64,000 bases of DNA, taken from NCBI RefSeq assembly GCF_030815485.1, contig NZ_JAUSWV010000002.1, positions 62,001 to 126,000 on the forward strand, given 5' to 3'. Under the pieces are notes generated by a model that searched no databases, had not been told where the DNA came from, and saw only the letters and a program-made list of their open reading frames with translations. The translations under genes were made by a program, and so were the position numbers. Positions 1 through 7,878 of this stretch are shown one piece after another. Source of the DNA: Streptomyces rishiriensis (GTDB taxonomy: Bacteria > Actinomycetota > Actinomycetes > Streptomycetales > Streptomycetaceae). Position 1 is the first letter of the stretch; each line of letters starts with the position of its first letter.

Positions 1-1
1 C

Positions 2-1255
2 CTGCAGACCCTGGCCCGCGACCAGGGCCGCAAGACCGACCCGGACACCGAGGAAGAGTCCGGGCGCATCCTGCACGAAACCCGGTTCGGACTGGACTTC
101 CCGCTGGCCCGCGGCGGCGGCAGCGTCTACTACGGCACTGCCGACGCCACCCCGTTGTTCGTGATCGTTCTGGGGGAGCTCAGCCGGTGGGGCATCGCGC
201 CCGATGCGGTCGAGGAGCTGCTGCCGCATGCCGACCGGGCGCTGCAGTGGATCGAGGAGTACGGCGACCGGGACGGCGACGGCTTCGTGGAGTACCAGCG
301 GATGACCGGCAACGGCCTGCTCAACCAGGGGTGGAAGGACTCCTACGACGGCGTCAACTTCGCCGACGGCAGTCTGGCCGAACCGCCGATCGCCCTGTGC
401 GAGGTGCAGAGCTACGTCTACGCGGCCTACGTTGTGCGCTCGCACTTCGCCCACGAGGCGGGCGACCAGAAGGCGGTCGAGCACTGGACGCAGCGCGCGG
501 ACGCGCTGAAGGAGGCCTTCAACGAGCAGTTCTGGCTGCCTGAACGCGGGTGGTACGCGGTCGGCCTCGACCGGGACAAACGCCCGATCGACGCCCTGGC
601 CTCCAACATGGGCCACTGCCTTTGGACCGGGATCGCCGACCGCGACAAGGCCGAGCACGTGGCAGAGCGGCTGCTGTCACCGGAGATGTTCACCGGCTGG
701 GGCGTACGCACCCTGGCGTCCACGATGGGTGCGTACAACCCCATGAGCTACCACAACGGCTCGGTCTGGCCGCACGACAACGCCCTTGTGGCCACAGGCC
801 TGATGCGGTACGGCTTCGTGGAACATGCCCAGCGGGTGGCGACCGGCATCCTCGACGCCGCAGAGGCCTTCGGCGGCCGGCTGCCAGAGCTGTTCTGCGG
901 CTTCGACCGCAGCGACTACGACGCGCCGCTGCCGTATCCCACTTCTTGCTCCCCGCAGGCCTGGGCCGCTGCCACCCCGGTCCAACTGGTACGCGCACTG
1001 CTGCGGATCGACCCCTGGATGTCGCACGGTCAGGTATGGGTCGCCCCGGCCTGGCCGGCCCGCTACGGACGTCTGCGCATCCACAACATCCCGTTGGCCG
1101 GCCGACGCGTCGAACTGGAGGTGGACGGCGAGTCGACCCGCGTCACAGGGCTGCCCGACGAAGTCGAGATCGTGCACCAGCCCCGTCGGCCCCTGCGCGC
1201 GGCACCGAACCACCAACACCGCCAAACCCCTGCCCCGTTGCCGGCAGGAGAGTGA
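2..1255 (+). CDS. Glycogen-debranching-type glucosidase, C-terminal part (cut by left edge)
   Basis: The frame is open from base 2 to the TGA at 1253-1255, so only the C-terminal ~417 residues are present and the start lies outside. The protein resembles the (alpha/alpha)6-barrel C-terminal domain of amylo-alpha-1,6-glucosidases: it has the stretches NQGWKDSYDGV and NPMSYHNGSVWPHDNAL with conserved acidic and aromatic residues typical of GH15/GH63-like barrels. The family hydrolyses alpha-1,6 branches in glycogen or related glucans in the cytoplasm. A GT4 glycosyltransferase follows 5 bases after the stop, so the two probably form an operon for glucan metabolism. I see no link to the ansamycin cluster. 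The family call is fairly sure; the exact substrate is not. Confidence 0.75.
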   Translation: MQTLARDQGRKTDPDTEEESGRILHETRFGLDFPLARGGGSVYYGTADATPLFVIVLGELSRWGIAPDAVEELLPHADRALQWIEEYGDRDGDGFVEYQRMTGNGLLNQGWKDSYDGVNFADGSLAEPPIALCEVQSYVYAAYVVRSHFAHEAGDQKAVEHWTQRADALKEAFNEQFWLPERGWYAVGLDRDKRPIDALASNMGHCLWTGIADRDKAEHVAERLLSPEMFTGWGVRTLASTMGAYNPMSYHNGSVWPHDNALVATGLMRYGFVEHAQRVATGILDAAEAFGGRLPELFCGFDRSDYDAPLPYPTSCSPQAWAAATPVQLVRALLRIDPWMSHGQVWVAPAWPARYGRLRIHNIPLAGRRVELEVDGESTRVTGLPDEVEIVHQPRRPLRAAPNHQHRQTPAPLPAGE

Positions 1256-1260
1256 ACGAC

Positions 1261-2343
1261 ATGCCCCGCATCCCTCCGCTGAACATCGCGATGATCTCGA
1301 CGCCCTGGTTCGAACTCCCGCCGGCCGGCTACGGAGGGACCGAGGCGATGTGCGCGGCCCTGGTCGACGGGCTCGTCGAATTGGGCCACCAGGTCACCGT
1401 CATCGGCGTGGGACACAACGGCACCCTGGGTCGCTTCGTCGCCACATACGAGACCCCCCAGGGCGACCACCTGGGATCTGTCGGGCCGGAAGTGGTGCAT
1501 GCCGCACGAGCGGCCGGAACTCTGGCCTCTCTTCGTCCCGACGTCATCCACGACCACAGCACCGCGGGCCCCCTCCAGGCACGCCGACGTCGTGCCCCCA
1601 CCGTGGTGACCGCGCATGGACCCGTTTCCGGAGTAACCGGCGAGTACTACCGCGCCCTGGGCGACACGGTGCATCTGGTGGCCATCTCCCGAGCCCAGCA
1701 GGCACAGGCCCCGGACATCTTGTGGTCCGGCCAGATATACAACGCGGTACGTACCGCCGACTACCCGTACCGCCTCCGCAAGGGCCGTCACGCCCTCTTC
1801 CTCGGCCGACTCGCCGCGGACAAGGGAGTCCACCTGGCCATTGACGCAGCCCGCCGGGCGGACATGCCGATCCTCATCGCCGGCGCGTGCAACGACCCGG
1901 CGGAGCGGGCCTACGTCGACGCAGAGGTCCGGCCCCGGCTGGGCGAGGACGCCCGATGGATCGGCGAAGCCGATCACGCCACCAAACTCGGCCTGCTCGC
2001 CGACGCCCGGTGCCTCGTCTTCCCCATCTGCTGGGAGGAGCCCTTCGGCATGGTCATGGTGGAGGCCATGGCCTGCGGCACACCAGTCGTCGCCCTGCGC
2101 CGCGGCTCAGTACCGGAAATCGTCGATGACGGCGTCACCGGCTTCATCTGCGACCGGCCCGAACAACTGCCCGCCGCGCTCCGCTCCGTGGACCGCCTCT
2201 CTCCGCAGGCCTGCCGGGAACGAGTATGCAACCGGTTCGACACCCTGAACATGGCCAGCGCGTACCAGACGCTCTACCGCCTGCTGGCCGGCGACCGGAC
2301 CCAACCGGCGACGGCCGTGTCAGGGGGCCGGCCACGCGACTGA
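1261..2343 (+). CDS. GT4-family glycosyltransferase
   Basis: A 360-residue protein. The ATG at 1261 is preceded by GGAGAG eight bases upstream; the same frame is open further upstream but only as a shadow of the preceding gene. The N-terminal Rossmann half has the GT-B donor/acceptor pattern WFELPPAGYGGTE, where the glycine-rich loop lies near the nucleotide sugar. The C-terminal half has FLGRLAADKGV and the EX7E-type motif EEPFGMVMVEAMACGTPVV, which are hallmarks of retaining GT4 enzymes. It would transfer a sugar from a nucleotide-sugar donor; the acceptor cannot be told from sequence. It is coupled to the upstream glucosidase, suggesting a housekeeping glucan or storage-sugar role. No signal peptide or membrane segment is evident. 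Confidence 0.8.
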   Translation: MPRIPPLNIAMISTPWFELPPAGYGGTEAMCAALVDGLVELGHQVTVIGVGHNGTLGRFVATYETPQGDHLGSVGPEVVHAARAAGTLASLRPDVIHDHSTAGPLQARRRRAPTVVTAHGPVSGVTGEYYRALGDTVHLVAISRAQQAQAPDILWSGQIYNAVRTADYPYRLRKGRHALFLGRLAADKGVHLAIDAARRADMPILIAGACNDPAERAYVDAEVRPRLGEDARWIGEADHATKLGLLADARCLVFPICWEEPFGMVMVEAMACGTPVVALRRGSVPEIVDDGVTGFICDRPEQLPAALRSVDRLSPQACRERVCNRFDTLNMASAYQTLYRLLAGDRTQPATAVSGGRPRD

Positions 2344-2453
2344 CCTGCATCGATCTTCGGGCTGCGCCGTGCAGGAGTCACCGCCGGAATGGGGCTCCGC
2401 CAGACGGGGACTGGAAACGGAGCGATAGCCACCGCGCCAGTCCCCGACCCCGC

Positions 2454-4112
2454 TCAGGCGTTGGAGGCGGCGTGTACGCGCTTGCCCTCGACGAAGGTCT
2501 GCAGGACGCGGGTGGCGGCGATCTCCGTGGGCGGGCCCGCGAACGGGTCGCGGTCCAGGACGACGAGGTCGGCGAACTTCCCGGGCGTGATGCTGCCGGT
2601 GGTGTCGTCCAGGTGGTTCACATGGGCGCTGCCCGCCGTGTACGCGGCGACGGCGGCCCCCAGGTCGAGGCGTTGCTCCGGCAGGAAGGCCTTCGTGCCC
2701 TCGGGCGCGTCGGGGGCGATCCGGTTGACGGCGACATGGACGGCTGCCAGCGGGTCCGGGCTGCTGACCGGCCAGTCGCTGCCCGCCGCGAGGGTGGTGC
2801 CGGCGCGCAGCAGATCACCGAACGGGTACTGCCAGGTGCCGCGTTGAGCGCCGAGGAAGGGCAGGGTCAGCTCGTCCATCTGGGGTTCGTGGGCAGCCCA
2901 CAGTGCCTGCATATTGGCGGTGGCGTTCAACGAGCGGAAACGCGGGACGTCTTCGGGGTGGACGACCTGGAGGTGCGCCAGGTGGTGGCGGGTGTCGCGC
3001 CATCCGTTGGCGGCGCGGGCGGCCTCCACGGCGTCCAGCGCCTCGCGGACCGCGCGGTCCCCGAGCGCGTGGAAGTGGACCTGGAAGCCGAGGGCGTCTA
3101 GTTCGGTGACGTGCGCCCTCAGCTCGCCGGGCTCGATGAAACTGATGCCGCTGTTGTCGGAGGCGCAGCCGCAGCTCGTGAGATACGGGTCGAGCATGGC
3201 GGCGGTGTGGTTTTCCGCGATGCCGTCCTGCATGATCTTGACGGTGGTGGCCTGGAACCGGCTCCGGCTCAGCTCCTCCCGTCGGGCGACAAGTTCGGGG
3301 ATCTGATCGGAGCCCCGACCGCGGTCCCACCACAGGGCGCCGACCACCCGGGCGGTGAGCAGGCCGTCCGCGATGGCCGCGTGGTACGCGGGGGCCGGGT
3401 CGGTCATGTTGGCGTACGCGCCGATGATGGCGTCCTGCCAGGCGGTGACGCCGTACGAGTGCAGTACGGCCTGGGCCCGCAGGAGAGCTGCGGTCTGTTC
3501 CTCGGGGGTGGGGTCGGGCACCAGAGCGCCGACGACGTGGACCGCGCCTTCCTGGAGCATCCCCGTGGGGTTGCCCTCGGCGTCGCGTTCGATGCGGCCG
3601 TCGGCCGGGTCCGGTGTACGGGAGTCGAGACCGGCCCGCTCCAGGGCGCGGGTGTTGACCCAGGCGCCGTGATGGTCACGATTGGGCAGGAAGACGGGCC
3701 GGTCGGGAACGATCGCGTCGAGCAGGGCCGCGGTGGGGGTGCCGCCGGGGAATGCCTCCATGGACCAGCCACCGCCGGTGATCCACTCGGCGTCCGGGTG
3801 GCTGTCGGCGTACACCTTGATGCGCCGCAGATACTCCCGGGGGTCGACGGTGTCGTTCAAATGGCACAGGGCGAGTTCGATGCCCGCACCCTGGGGGTGG
3901 ACGTGCGCGTCCTGGAAGCCCGGCAACAGCAGGCGCCCGGCGAGGTCGACGACCTCGGTGCGGGCGCCGATCAGATCGAGGACCTCGTCGTGGCCGACGG
4001 CGACGATCCGCCCGCCGCGCACGGCCACGGCGGTGGCGCGGCTGCGGGCGGGATCGACGGTGTGGACGGAGCCGCCGGTGAAGACGAGATCGGCGGCCTG
4101 GTGGTGGGACAT
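2454..4112 (-). CDS. Amidohydrolase family 3 protein (YtcJ/NfdA-like)
   Basis: A 552-residue metal-dependent amidohydrolase. After an N-terminal beta-sandwich strand (VFTGGSVHTVDPARSRA), the first metal motif is DAHVHP (HxH). Further conserved positions include FHALGDRAV and a late ASGSDWPVS-like motif carrying the last metal-binding Asp. YtcJ and N-substituted formamide deformylases share this layout and usual length (~540 aa). It would hydrolyse an amide or related C-N bond in the cytoplasm. The ATG at 4112 has GGAG upstream. It lies 27 bases behind the APC transporter and in the same direction, so import and hydrolysis of one small nitrogen compound is a reasonable inference. The substrate is unknown. 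Confidence 0.8.
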   Translation of the reverse strand: MSHHQAADLVFTGGSVHTVDPARSRATAVAVRGGRIVAVGHDEVLDLIGARTEVVDLAGRLLLPGFQDAHVHPQGAGIELALCHLNDTVDPREYLRRIKVYADSHPDAEWITGGGWSMEAFPGGTPTAALLDAIVPDRPVFLPNRDHHGAWVNTRALERAGLDSRTPDPADGRIERDAEGNPTGMLQEGAVHVVGALVPDPTPEEQTAALLRAQAVLHSYGVTAWQDAIIGAYANMTDPAPAYHAAIADGLLTARVVGALWWDRGRGSDQIPELVARREELSRSRFQATTVKIMQDGIAENHTAAMLDPYLTSCGCASDNSGISFIEPGELRAHVTELDALGFQVHFHALGDRAVREALDAVEAARAANGWRDTRHHLAHLQVVHPEDVPRFRSLNATANMQALWAAHEPQMDELTLPFLGAQRGTWQYPFGDLLRAGTTLAAGSDWPVSSPDPLAAVHVAVNRIAPDAPEGTKAFLPEQRLDLGAAVAAYTAGSAHVNHLDDTTGSITPGKFADLVVLDRDPFAGPPTEIAATRVLQTFVEGKRVHAASNA

Positions 4113-4139
4113 GGGGTGATCTCCGGGGAGGGTGGGGGA

Positions 4140-5654
4140 TCAGGCGGGCGTACGGTCCATGGGGAGGGCGAGGGCGTCGGCATCGGTGCCGTGCCCGGTG
4201 GTGAAGTACGGCGATCGGCGGCCGTACTTGGCGACCGCCGCCATGACGAATCCGCCGATGACGATGGCGGCGGGCAGGGACAGCATGAACCAGCCGTTGT
4301 CCGGGCTGAGTTCGAAGTGGTCGCTCATGGTGAGGTAGGAGTAGCCGAGGTAGACCCCGAGGCCGAGCAGGATCGTCCCGGAGGCGGCGGGCACGCCGAT
4401 CGCGAGCAGTGCCTCGCGCGGTCCTTCGTGGCGGGCGGCGCGGAAGCGGACGGCGCAGGCGAGCGCGGTGAGGCCGTAATAGAGGGCTACGACCAGGCCG
4501 ATGGCGTTGACGGCGGCCAGCAGCATGTCGCTCAGCTTGGGAATGACGACGGCGAGCCCTGCGATGCCGGCGGCGATCGACATGACGATGACGGTTCCGG
4601 CGGCAGGGGTGCCGTACTTGGGGTTGATACGGGTCCACACCCGGCCCATCGTGCGGTCACGGCCCATGGCCAGCAGGCCGCGGGCAGTGGGGATGACGGA
4701 GGACTGAACGGAGGCCACGGCCGAGAACATCAGGGCGAGCAACGGCAGGCTCGCCCAGGGTTCGGCGGCCAGCTTGGCGCCGAGGTACGGCAGCGCCTGG
4801 GGACCGTTCTTGATGAGTTCGGGCAGGCTCATCTCCCGCTGGAAGGCGACCGAGGCGAAGATGAACAGGCCGAGCATGGCGAACAGGGCGATGAAGCCAC
4901 CGCGAGCGGAGTCTTCCGGGCTCTTGGTCTCCTCGGTGACGCTGAAGGCCGCGTCCCAGCCCCAGAAGAAGAACACCGCCAGTACCAGCCCCTGGGCGAA
5001 GGCCTTACCGCTGGATATCTCGAAGGGGTTGAACCACGACAGTGAGAACTCCTGCCGGCCGGTGACCAGGGCCCAGGTACAGAAGAACAGCAGCACGGCG
5101 TACTCGAAGACGAGCAGGCCGAACTGCAGCCGGGTGGCGCTGCGCACCCCGGTGACCGCCAGGACGGTGACCGCCGCGAGGACCACCAGGCCGACGGCGG
5201 TGCTCACGGCCGTGGACTGCGGGTCGAGGGAGATCCCGGCGAGGCTGTTCAGGCCGGCCTTGTTGGCGAAGATCAGCACCACCGAACCGGTGACCGCGCC
5301 GGTGAAGGCGAGGAAGATCACCGTGCCGACGATGGTGACCCAGCCGGTCAGGAAGCCGGGCCACGGGCCGAGGGACTTGCCGACCCATACATAGCCGTTG
5401 CCGCAGTTGGGTTCTGAGCGGTTGAGGCGGGCGTATGCCGAGGCGATACCCAGCACGGGCAGGAACGCCAGCAGCATGAGGGCAGGGGCCTGGAGGCCCA
5501 CGGTGGCGGCGATGGTGCCCATACCGATGGCGATACTGGTGGTGGCCGCCGTACTGGAGGCGGCGATGGCGACACCGTCGACGACACCGAGGGAGCGGCG
5601 CAGCTCTGCGGGAGGACGGGCCGGGGTGGTCCGGCCGGGCGGGGTGGACGTCAT
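4140..5654 (-). CDS. APC-superfamily amino acid/amine permease
   Basis: A 504-residue protein with about twelve hydrophobic segments, typical of APC transporters. The start is taken at the ATG at 5654 (protein begins MTSTPPGRTT), with GAGGAG six bases upstream; the frame runs open to 5885 but that extension is arginine-rich and non-membrane. The first helix region (GVVDGVAIAASSTAATTSI) contains the broken-helix Gly/Ser/Ala substrate-binding style seen in APC permeases. It should act in the cytoplasmic membrane, importing an amino acid or amine by proton or cation symport. It is followed by an amidohydrolase in the same operon and is divergent from a TetR regulator with a palindrome in between, which suggests local substrate-responsive control. 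Confidence 0.85.
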   Translation of the reverse strand: MTSTPPGRTTPARPPAELRRSLGVVDGVAIAASSTAATTSIAIGMGTIAATVGLQAPALMLLAFLPVLGIASAYARLNRSEPNCGNGYVWVGKSLGPWPGFLTGWVTIVGTVIFLAFTGAVTGSVVLIFANKAGLNSLAGISLDPQSTAVSTAVGLVVLAAVTVLAVTGVRSATRLQFGLLVFEYAVLLFFCTWALVTGRQEFSLSWFNPFEISSGKAFAQGLVLAVFFFWGWDAAFSVTEETKSPEDSARGGFIALFAMLGLFIFASVAFQREMSLPELIKNGPQALPYLGAKLAAEPWASLPLLALMFSAVASVQSSVIPTARGLLAMGRDRTMGRVWTRINPKYGTPAAGTVIVMSIAAGIAGLAVVIPKLSDMLLAAVNAIGLVVALYYGLTALACAVRFRAARHEGPREALLAIGVPAASGTILLGLGVYLGYSYLTMSDHFELSPDNGWFMLSLPAAIVIGGFVMAAVAKYGRRSPYFTTGHGTDADALALPMDRTPA

Positions 5655-5738
5655 GGAAGGCTCCTCGCGGGGAGGGGACGGGGAAGGGAGGGAAGAGCCG
5701 TGGGGGAAATGCGATCGAACAATAGGCGCACATATTGC

Positions 5739-5753
5739 GTCAACCCTGTTGAC
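5739..5753. promoter_or_regulatory. Candidate TetR operator (inverted repeat) in divergent promoter region
   Basis: GTCAACCCTGTTGAC is a perfect 6+3+6 inverted repeat placed in the 163-base gap between the divergent permease and TetR genes. The right arm includes TTGACA and the left arm, read on the minus strand, TTGACG: both look like -35 elements. A repressor bound here would cover both promoters. I found no convincing -10 boxes. The assignment to the adjacent TetR protein is inference from position. Confidence 0.5.
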
Positions 5754-5817
5754 ATAACACCGCGGCCGGCCGTCCACTGAGCGTGCGGAAGTCCATCGCC
5801 GCGAGAGGAGTCCCGGT

Positions 5818-6525
5818 ATGCCCACCCGTGTCCCGCAGGAACGCAGGCGTCGCCGCCCCACACGCTCAGGGGTTGTTCTGTCCAAGGACCTGATCGTGGA
5901 GACCGCGCTGCGGCTGATCGGCGAGCACGGCCACGAGGCGCTGAGCGTGCGCCGTCTGGGCGCCGTCCTGGACTGCGACCCCAGTGCGCTCTACCGCTAC
6001 TTCCGCAACACCGACGACCTGCTGCTGGCCATCGCCGACCGGATCATCGGGGACGCCATGGAGGGGTTCACCCCCGGCCCCGACTGGGCGGCCTCACTAC
6101 GCGAGATGGCGCTGCGAGTGCGCGCCGGATACCTCGCCCATCCACGCGCCGCCGCTATGGCCTCGTACCGCGTCACCCGCCGCGACAACGAGATCCGCGC
6201 CGTGGAGACCGGGGTCGGCCTGCTGCTGTCCGCGGGCTTCGAACCCGCTCGTGCCGTCCGCCTCTACCTGGCGTTCATCGACACCGTCCTCGGCCACGCC
6301 GCCATGGACGCGGCGAGTCTGGCGCTCCCGGCGCACCAGCGCGAGGCCGACCAGCAGGCGTGGACGGAGGTCTACCGGACGGTGAACCCCGAGGCGTACC
6401 CGGCCCTGACCGCCGTACGCGACGAACTGCACGCCATGGCGGACAGTTCCTTCGAGGAGGCGGTGGACCTGCTGCTGGCGGCGCTCGCCGCCCGCGCCCC
6501 AGCCGACGGGCACGGAGAGCGGTGA
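5818..6525 (+). CDS. TetR-family transcriptional regulator
   Basis: A 235-residue protein. The N-terminal third is a TetR helix-turn-helix domain: ETALRLIGEHGHEALSVRR followed by the recognition-helix pattern LDCDPSALYRYFRNTDDLL. The C-terminal two thirds are alpha-helical and would form the ligand pocket and dimer interface. The ATG at 5818 has GAGGAG seven bases upstream. It is divergent from the permease/amidohydrolase pair, so it most likely represses them and is released by their substrate or product. The N-terminus is unusually arginine-rich (RRRRRP), which can add minor-groove DNA contacts. Not recognisable as a regulator of antibiotic production. Confidence 0.85.
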   Translation: MPTRVPQERRRRRPTRSGVVLSKDLIVETALRLIGEHGHEALSVRRLGAVLDCDPSALYRYFRNTDDLLLAIADRIIGDAMEGFTPGPDWAASLREMALRVRAGYLAHPRAAAMASYRVTRRDNEIRAVETGVGLLLSAGFEPARAVRLYLAFIDTVLGHAAMDAASLALPAHQREADQQAWTEVYRTVNPEAYPALTAVRDELHAMADSSFEEAVDLLLAALAARAPADGHGER

Positions 6526-6570
6526 TGTCAGCCGGCCTCACCGGCCGCCAGGAGATGGCAGCATGGCGCG

Positions 6571-6720
6571 GTGGTCACCATTGATGTCGGCGGGATATCC
6601 GATGAGCGCATGTTGCATCTCCTGCTGAAGCGAGAGCTACGCTTTCCCGACGTCTACGGCATGGACTGGGCCGCTTCCTGGGACCCGATCACCGGCCTGG
6701 TCGCATTGGGGGCGTCGGTT
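6571..6720 (+). pseudogene. Barstar-like ribonuclease inhibitor, 5' fragment
   Basis: Translation from the GTG at 6571 begins VVTIDVGGISDERMLHLLLK and continues RELRFPDVYGMDWAA, matching the first ~45 residues of Streptomyces barstar-family (RNase inhibitor) proteins, normally ~85-140 residues. Homology stops near 6720, where the frame continues into sequence that is antisense to the 3' end of the MazF-like gene. The C-terminal half with the last helices is missing, so it is unlikely to be functional. It may have been truncated by the rearrangement that also left the IS701 relic 0.7 kb downstream. Confidence 0.55.
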
Positions 6721-6730
6721 CCTTCTTCGC

Positions 6731-7135
6731 CTACCCGAGGCCGCCGAGACGGAGGGCGTCCCGCATCTCGCTGAGTTTCGCGGTTGTCGCCGGGGTCCAC
6801 TCCTGCGTTTGTCCGGCAAGACGGAGGGCGTCCTCAATCTCGCTGAGCTTCGCGGAGGGCAGGACGCCTGCCCGCTCGATCAGGTCGTCCCGGGACACGG
6901 TGGTCAGCCACGTGCACGGGATAAAGCCTGGACGCGTGAACGCGAACCGCAGCACGCCCTCAAAGGGCAGCCCTTCCATGGCGCCAACTCGCACTTCGAC
7001 GCCCAGACCGCTCATGTCGACGCCCGCCGGCGCGACGACCTGCATCGCCCGGATCCCGGACGCGTCGTCTACCGACAGCAGTACGAACAGTCGCCGCTCG
7101 TCGAACCCCACCCACCAGACTTCGCCACGTTGCAC
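6731..7135 (-). CDS. MazF/PemK-like toxin-family protein
   Basis: A 134-residue protein starting at the GTG at 7135 with AGGAGG four bases upstream (VQRGEVWWVGFDERRLFVLL). The RGEVWWV start and central beta-strands fit the MazF/PemK endoribonuclease fold, whose members are usually ~110 residues. In the family the toxin cleaves RNA; here the usual Arg after the first loop and the conserved Thr/Ser are not clearly placed, so activity is uncertain. No antitoxin ORF precedes it. The C-terminus carries a duplicated segment, AKLSEIEDALRLAGQ followed 24 residues later by AKLSEMRDALRLGGL, making it longer than usual. It converges with the barstar fragment. Confidence 0.6.
   Translation of the reverse strand: MQRGEVWWVGFDERRLFVLLSVDDASGIRAMQVVAPAGVDMSGLGVEVRVGAMEGLPFEGVLRFAFTRPGFIPCTWLTTVSRDDLIERAGVLPSAKLSEIEDALRLAGQTQEWTPATTAKLSEMRDALRLGGLG
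6747..6855. repeat. Imperfect direct repeat at 3' end of MazF-like gene
   Basis: Two 37-base units (6747-6783 and 6819-6855) are nearly identical and exactly 72 bases apart, so the duplication keeps frame. It doubles a short amphipathic helix (AKLSE..DALRL) at the C-terminus of the MazF-like protein. Confidence 0.8.
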
Positions 7136-7419
7136 ATGTCCTCCTGACACGGGGCGGCAGGCGAACCTGCGCGACCCTGACGCACTGTGGAGACGGGCGC
7201 GGCCACCGTTGATCATCGGTGTGTGAAGACAAACGATCACGCGGTGGCTGCGGGTCACAGTCTACCCTGCCCGCCGGCAGGAGGCGTTTGAGGCCTGATG
7301 AGCCGGATCGCAGGACACGCGGGTCGAACCCCGGCGTCGCGTCCGGCAGTTGGCACTCGGGCGGCACGGGCACGCAGCGGTGGACCGGGACTGAAGGTTC
7401 CGCGCTCCTGGACCTCCGG

Positions 7420-7875
7420 CTCCGCAACCCGACGCTGCGAACCGCGCTGGAGGAACGTGGCACCGGCTCCGTGCTCGCGGTGGCCTGCTCGCACGAAGTC
7501 ACCACCGGCGCCGCGAAGTTCCGCGCGGACGCCCTCGCCGATCAGGTACCCAAGCGGGCCTGGCAGAAGCTGTCCGCAGGTGCCGGGGCCAAGGGCCACC
7601 GCCTCTACGACCGGGCCGTCACCGACCTCGTCGGCCCCCGGCCCGCAAGTCGCCAGTTGCTCATCCGCCGTGACCGCAGCACCGGCGAACTCGCCTACTA
7701 CCGCTGCTACTCGCCCGCACCGGTGCCGCTGCACCCTGGTGCGCGTTGCTGGATCGAGATGGCGGGTGGAGGAGTTCTTCCAGTCCGGCAAGGGCCTGGC
7801 CGCCCTGGACGAGCACCAGGTCCGCCGCTACCCGTCCTGGTCCCGCTGGGTCACCCCGGCCATGCTCAGGATCAC
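7420..7875 (+). pseudogene. IS701-type transposase remnant
   Basis: Translation shows LAVACSHEVTTGAAKFRADA, KRAWQKLSAGAGAKGHRLYD and STGELAYYRCYSP, characteristic of IS701-family DDE transposases of actinomycetes. Near 7730 homology jumps to another frame, which reads LVRVAGSRWRVEEFFQSGKG and then LDEHQVRRYPSWSRWVT. That part contains the catalytic Glu region. The frame break plus loss of the N-terminal ~200 residues and the last residues mark this as a dead remnant. No terminal inverted repeats were identified. It abuts the stop codon of the FAD monooxygenase and, with the neighbouring gene fragments, suggests past insertion and deletion at the left boundary of the ansamycin cluster. Confidence 0.8.
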
Positions 7876-7878
7876 GGA

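Noticed and set aside
3111..5045. Plus-strand frame of 644 codons across the amidohydrolase and permease genes
   Set aside because: It lies antisense to two well-supported genes, spans both of them, and is Gly/Asp-rich without recognisable motifs.
5655..5885. N-terminal extension of the permease to 5885
   Set aside because: The added residues are not membrane-like, would overlap the TetR gene and its promoter region, and a good ribosome site precedes the ATG at 5654.
7300..7360. Possible tRNA T-arm (GGGTCGAACCCC) as an attachment site
   Set aside because: The T-loop is one base short of GTTCRA and no acceptor, D or anticodon arms can be folded around it.
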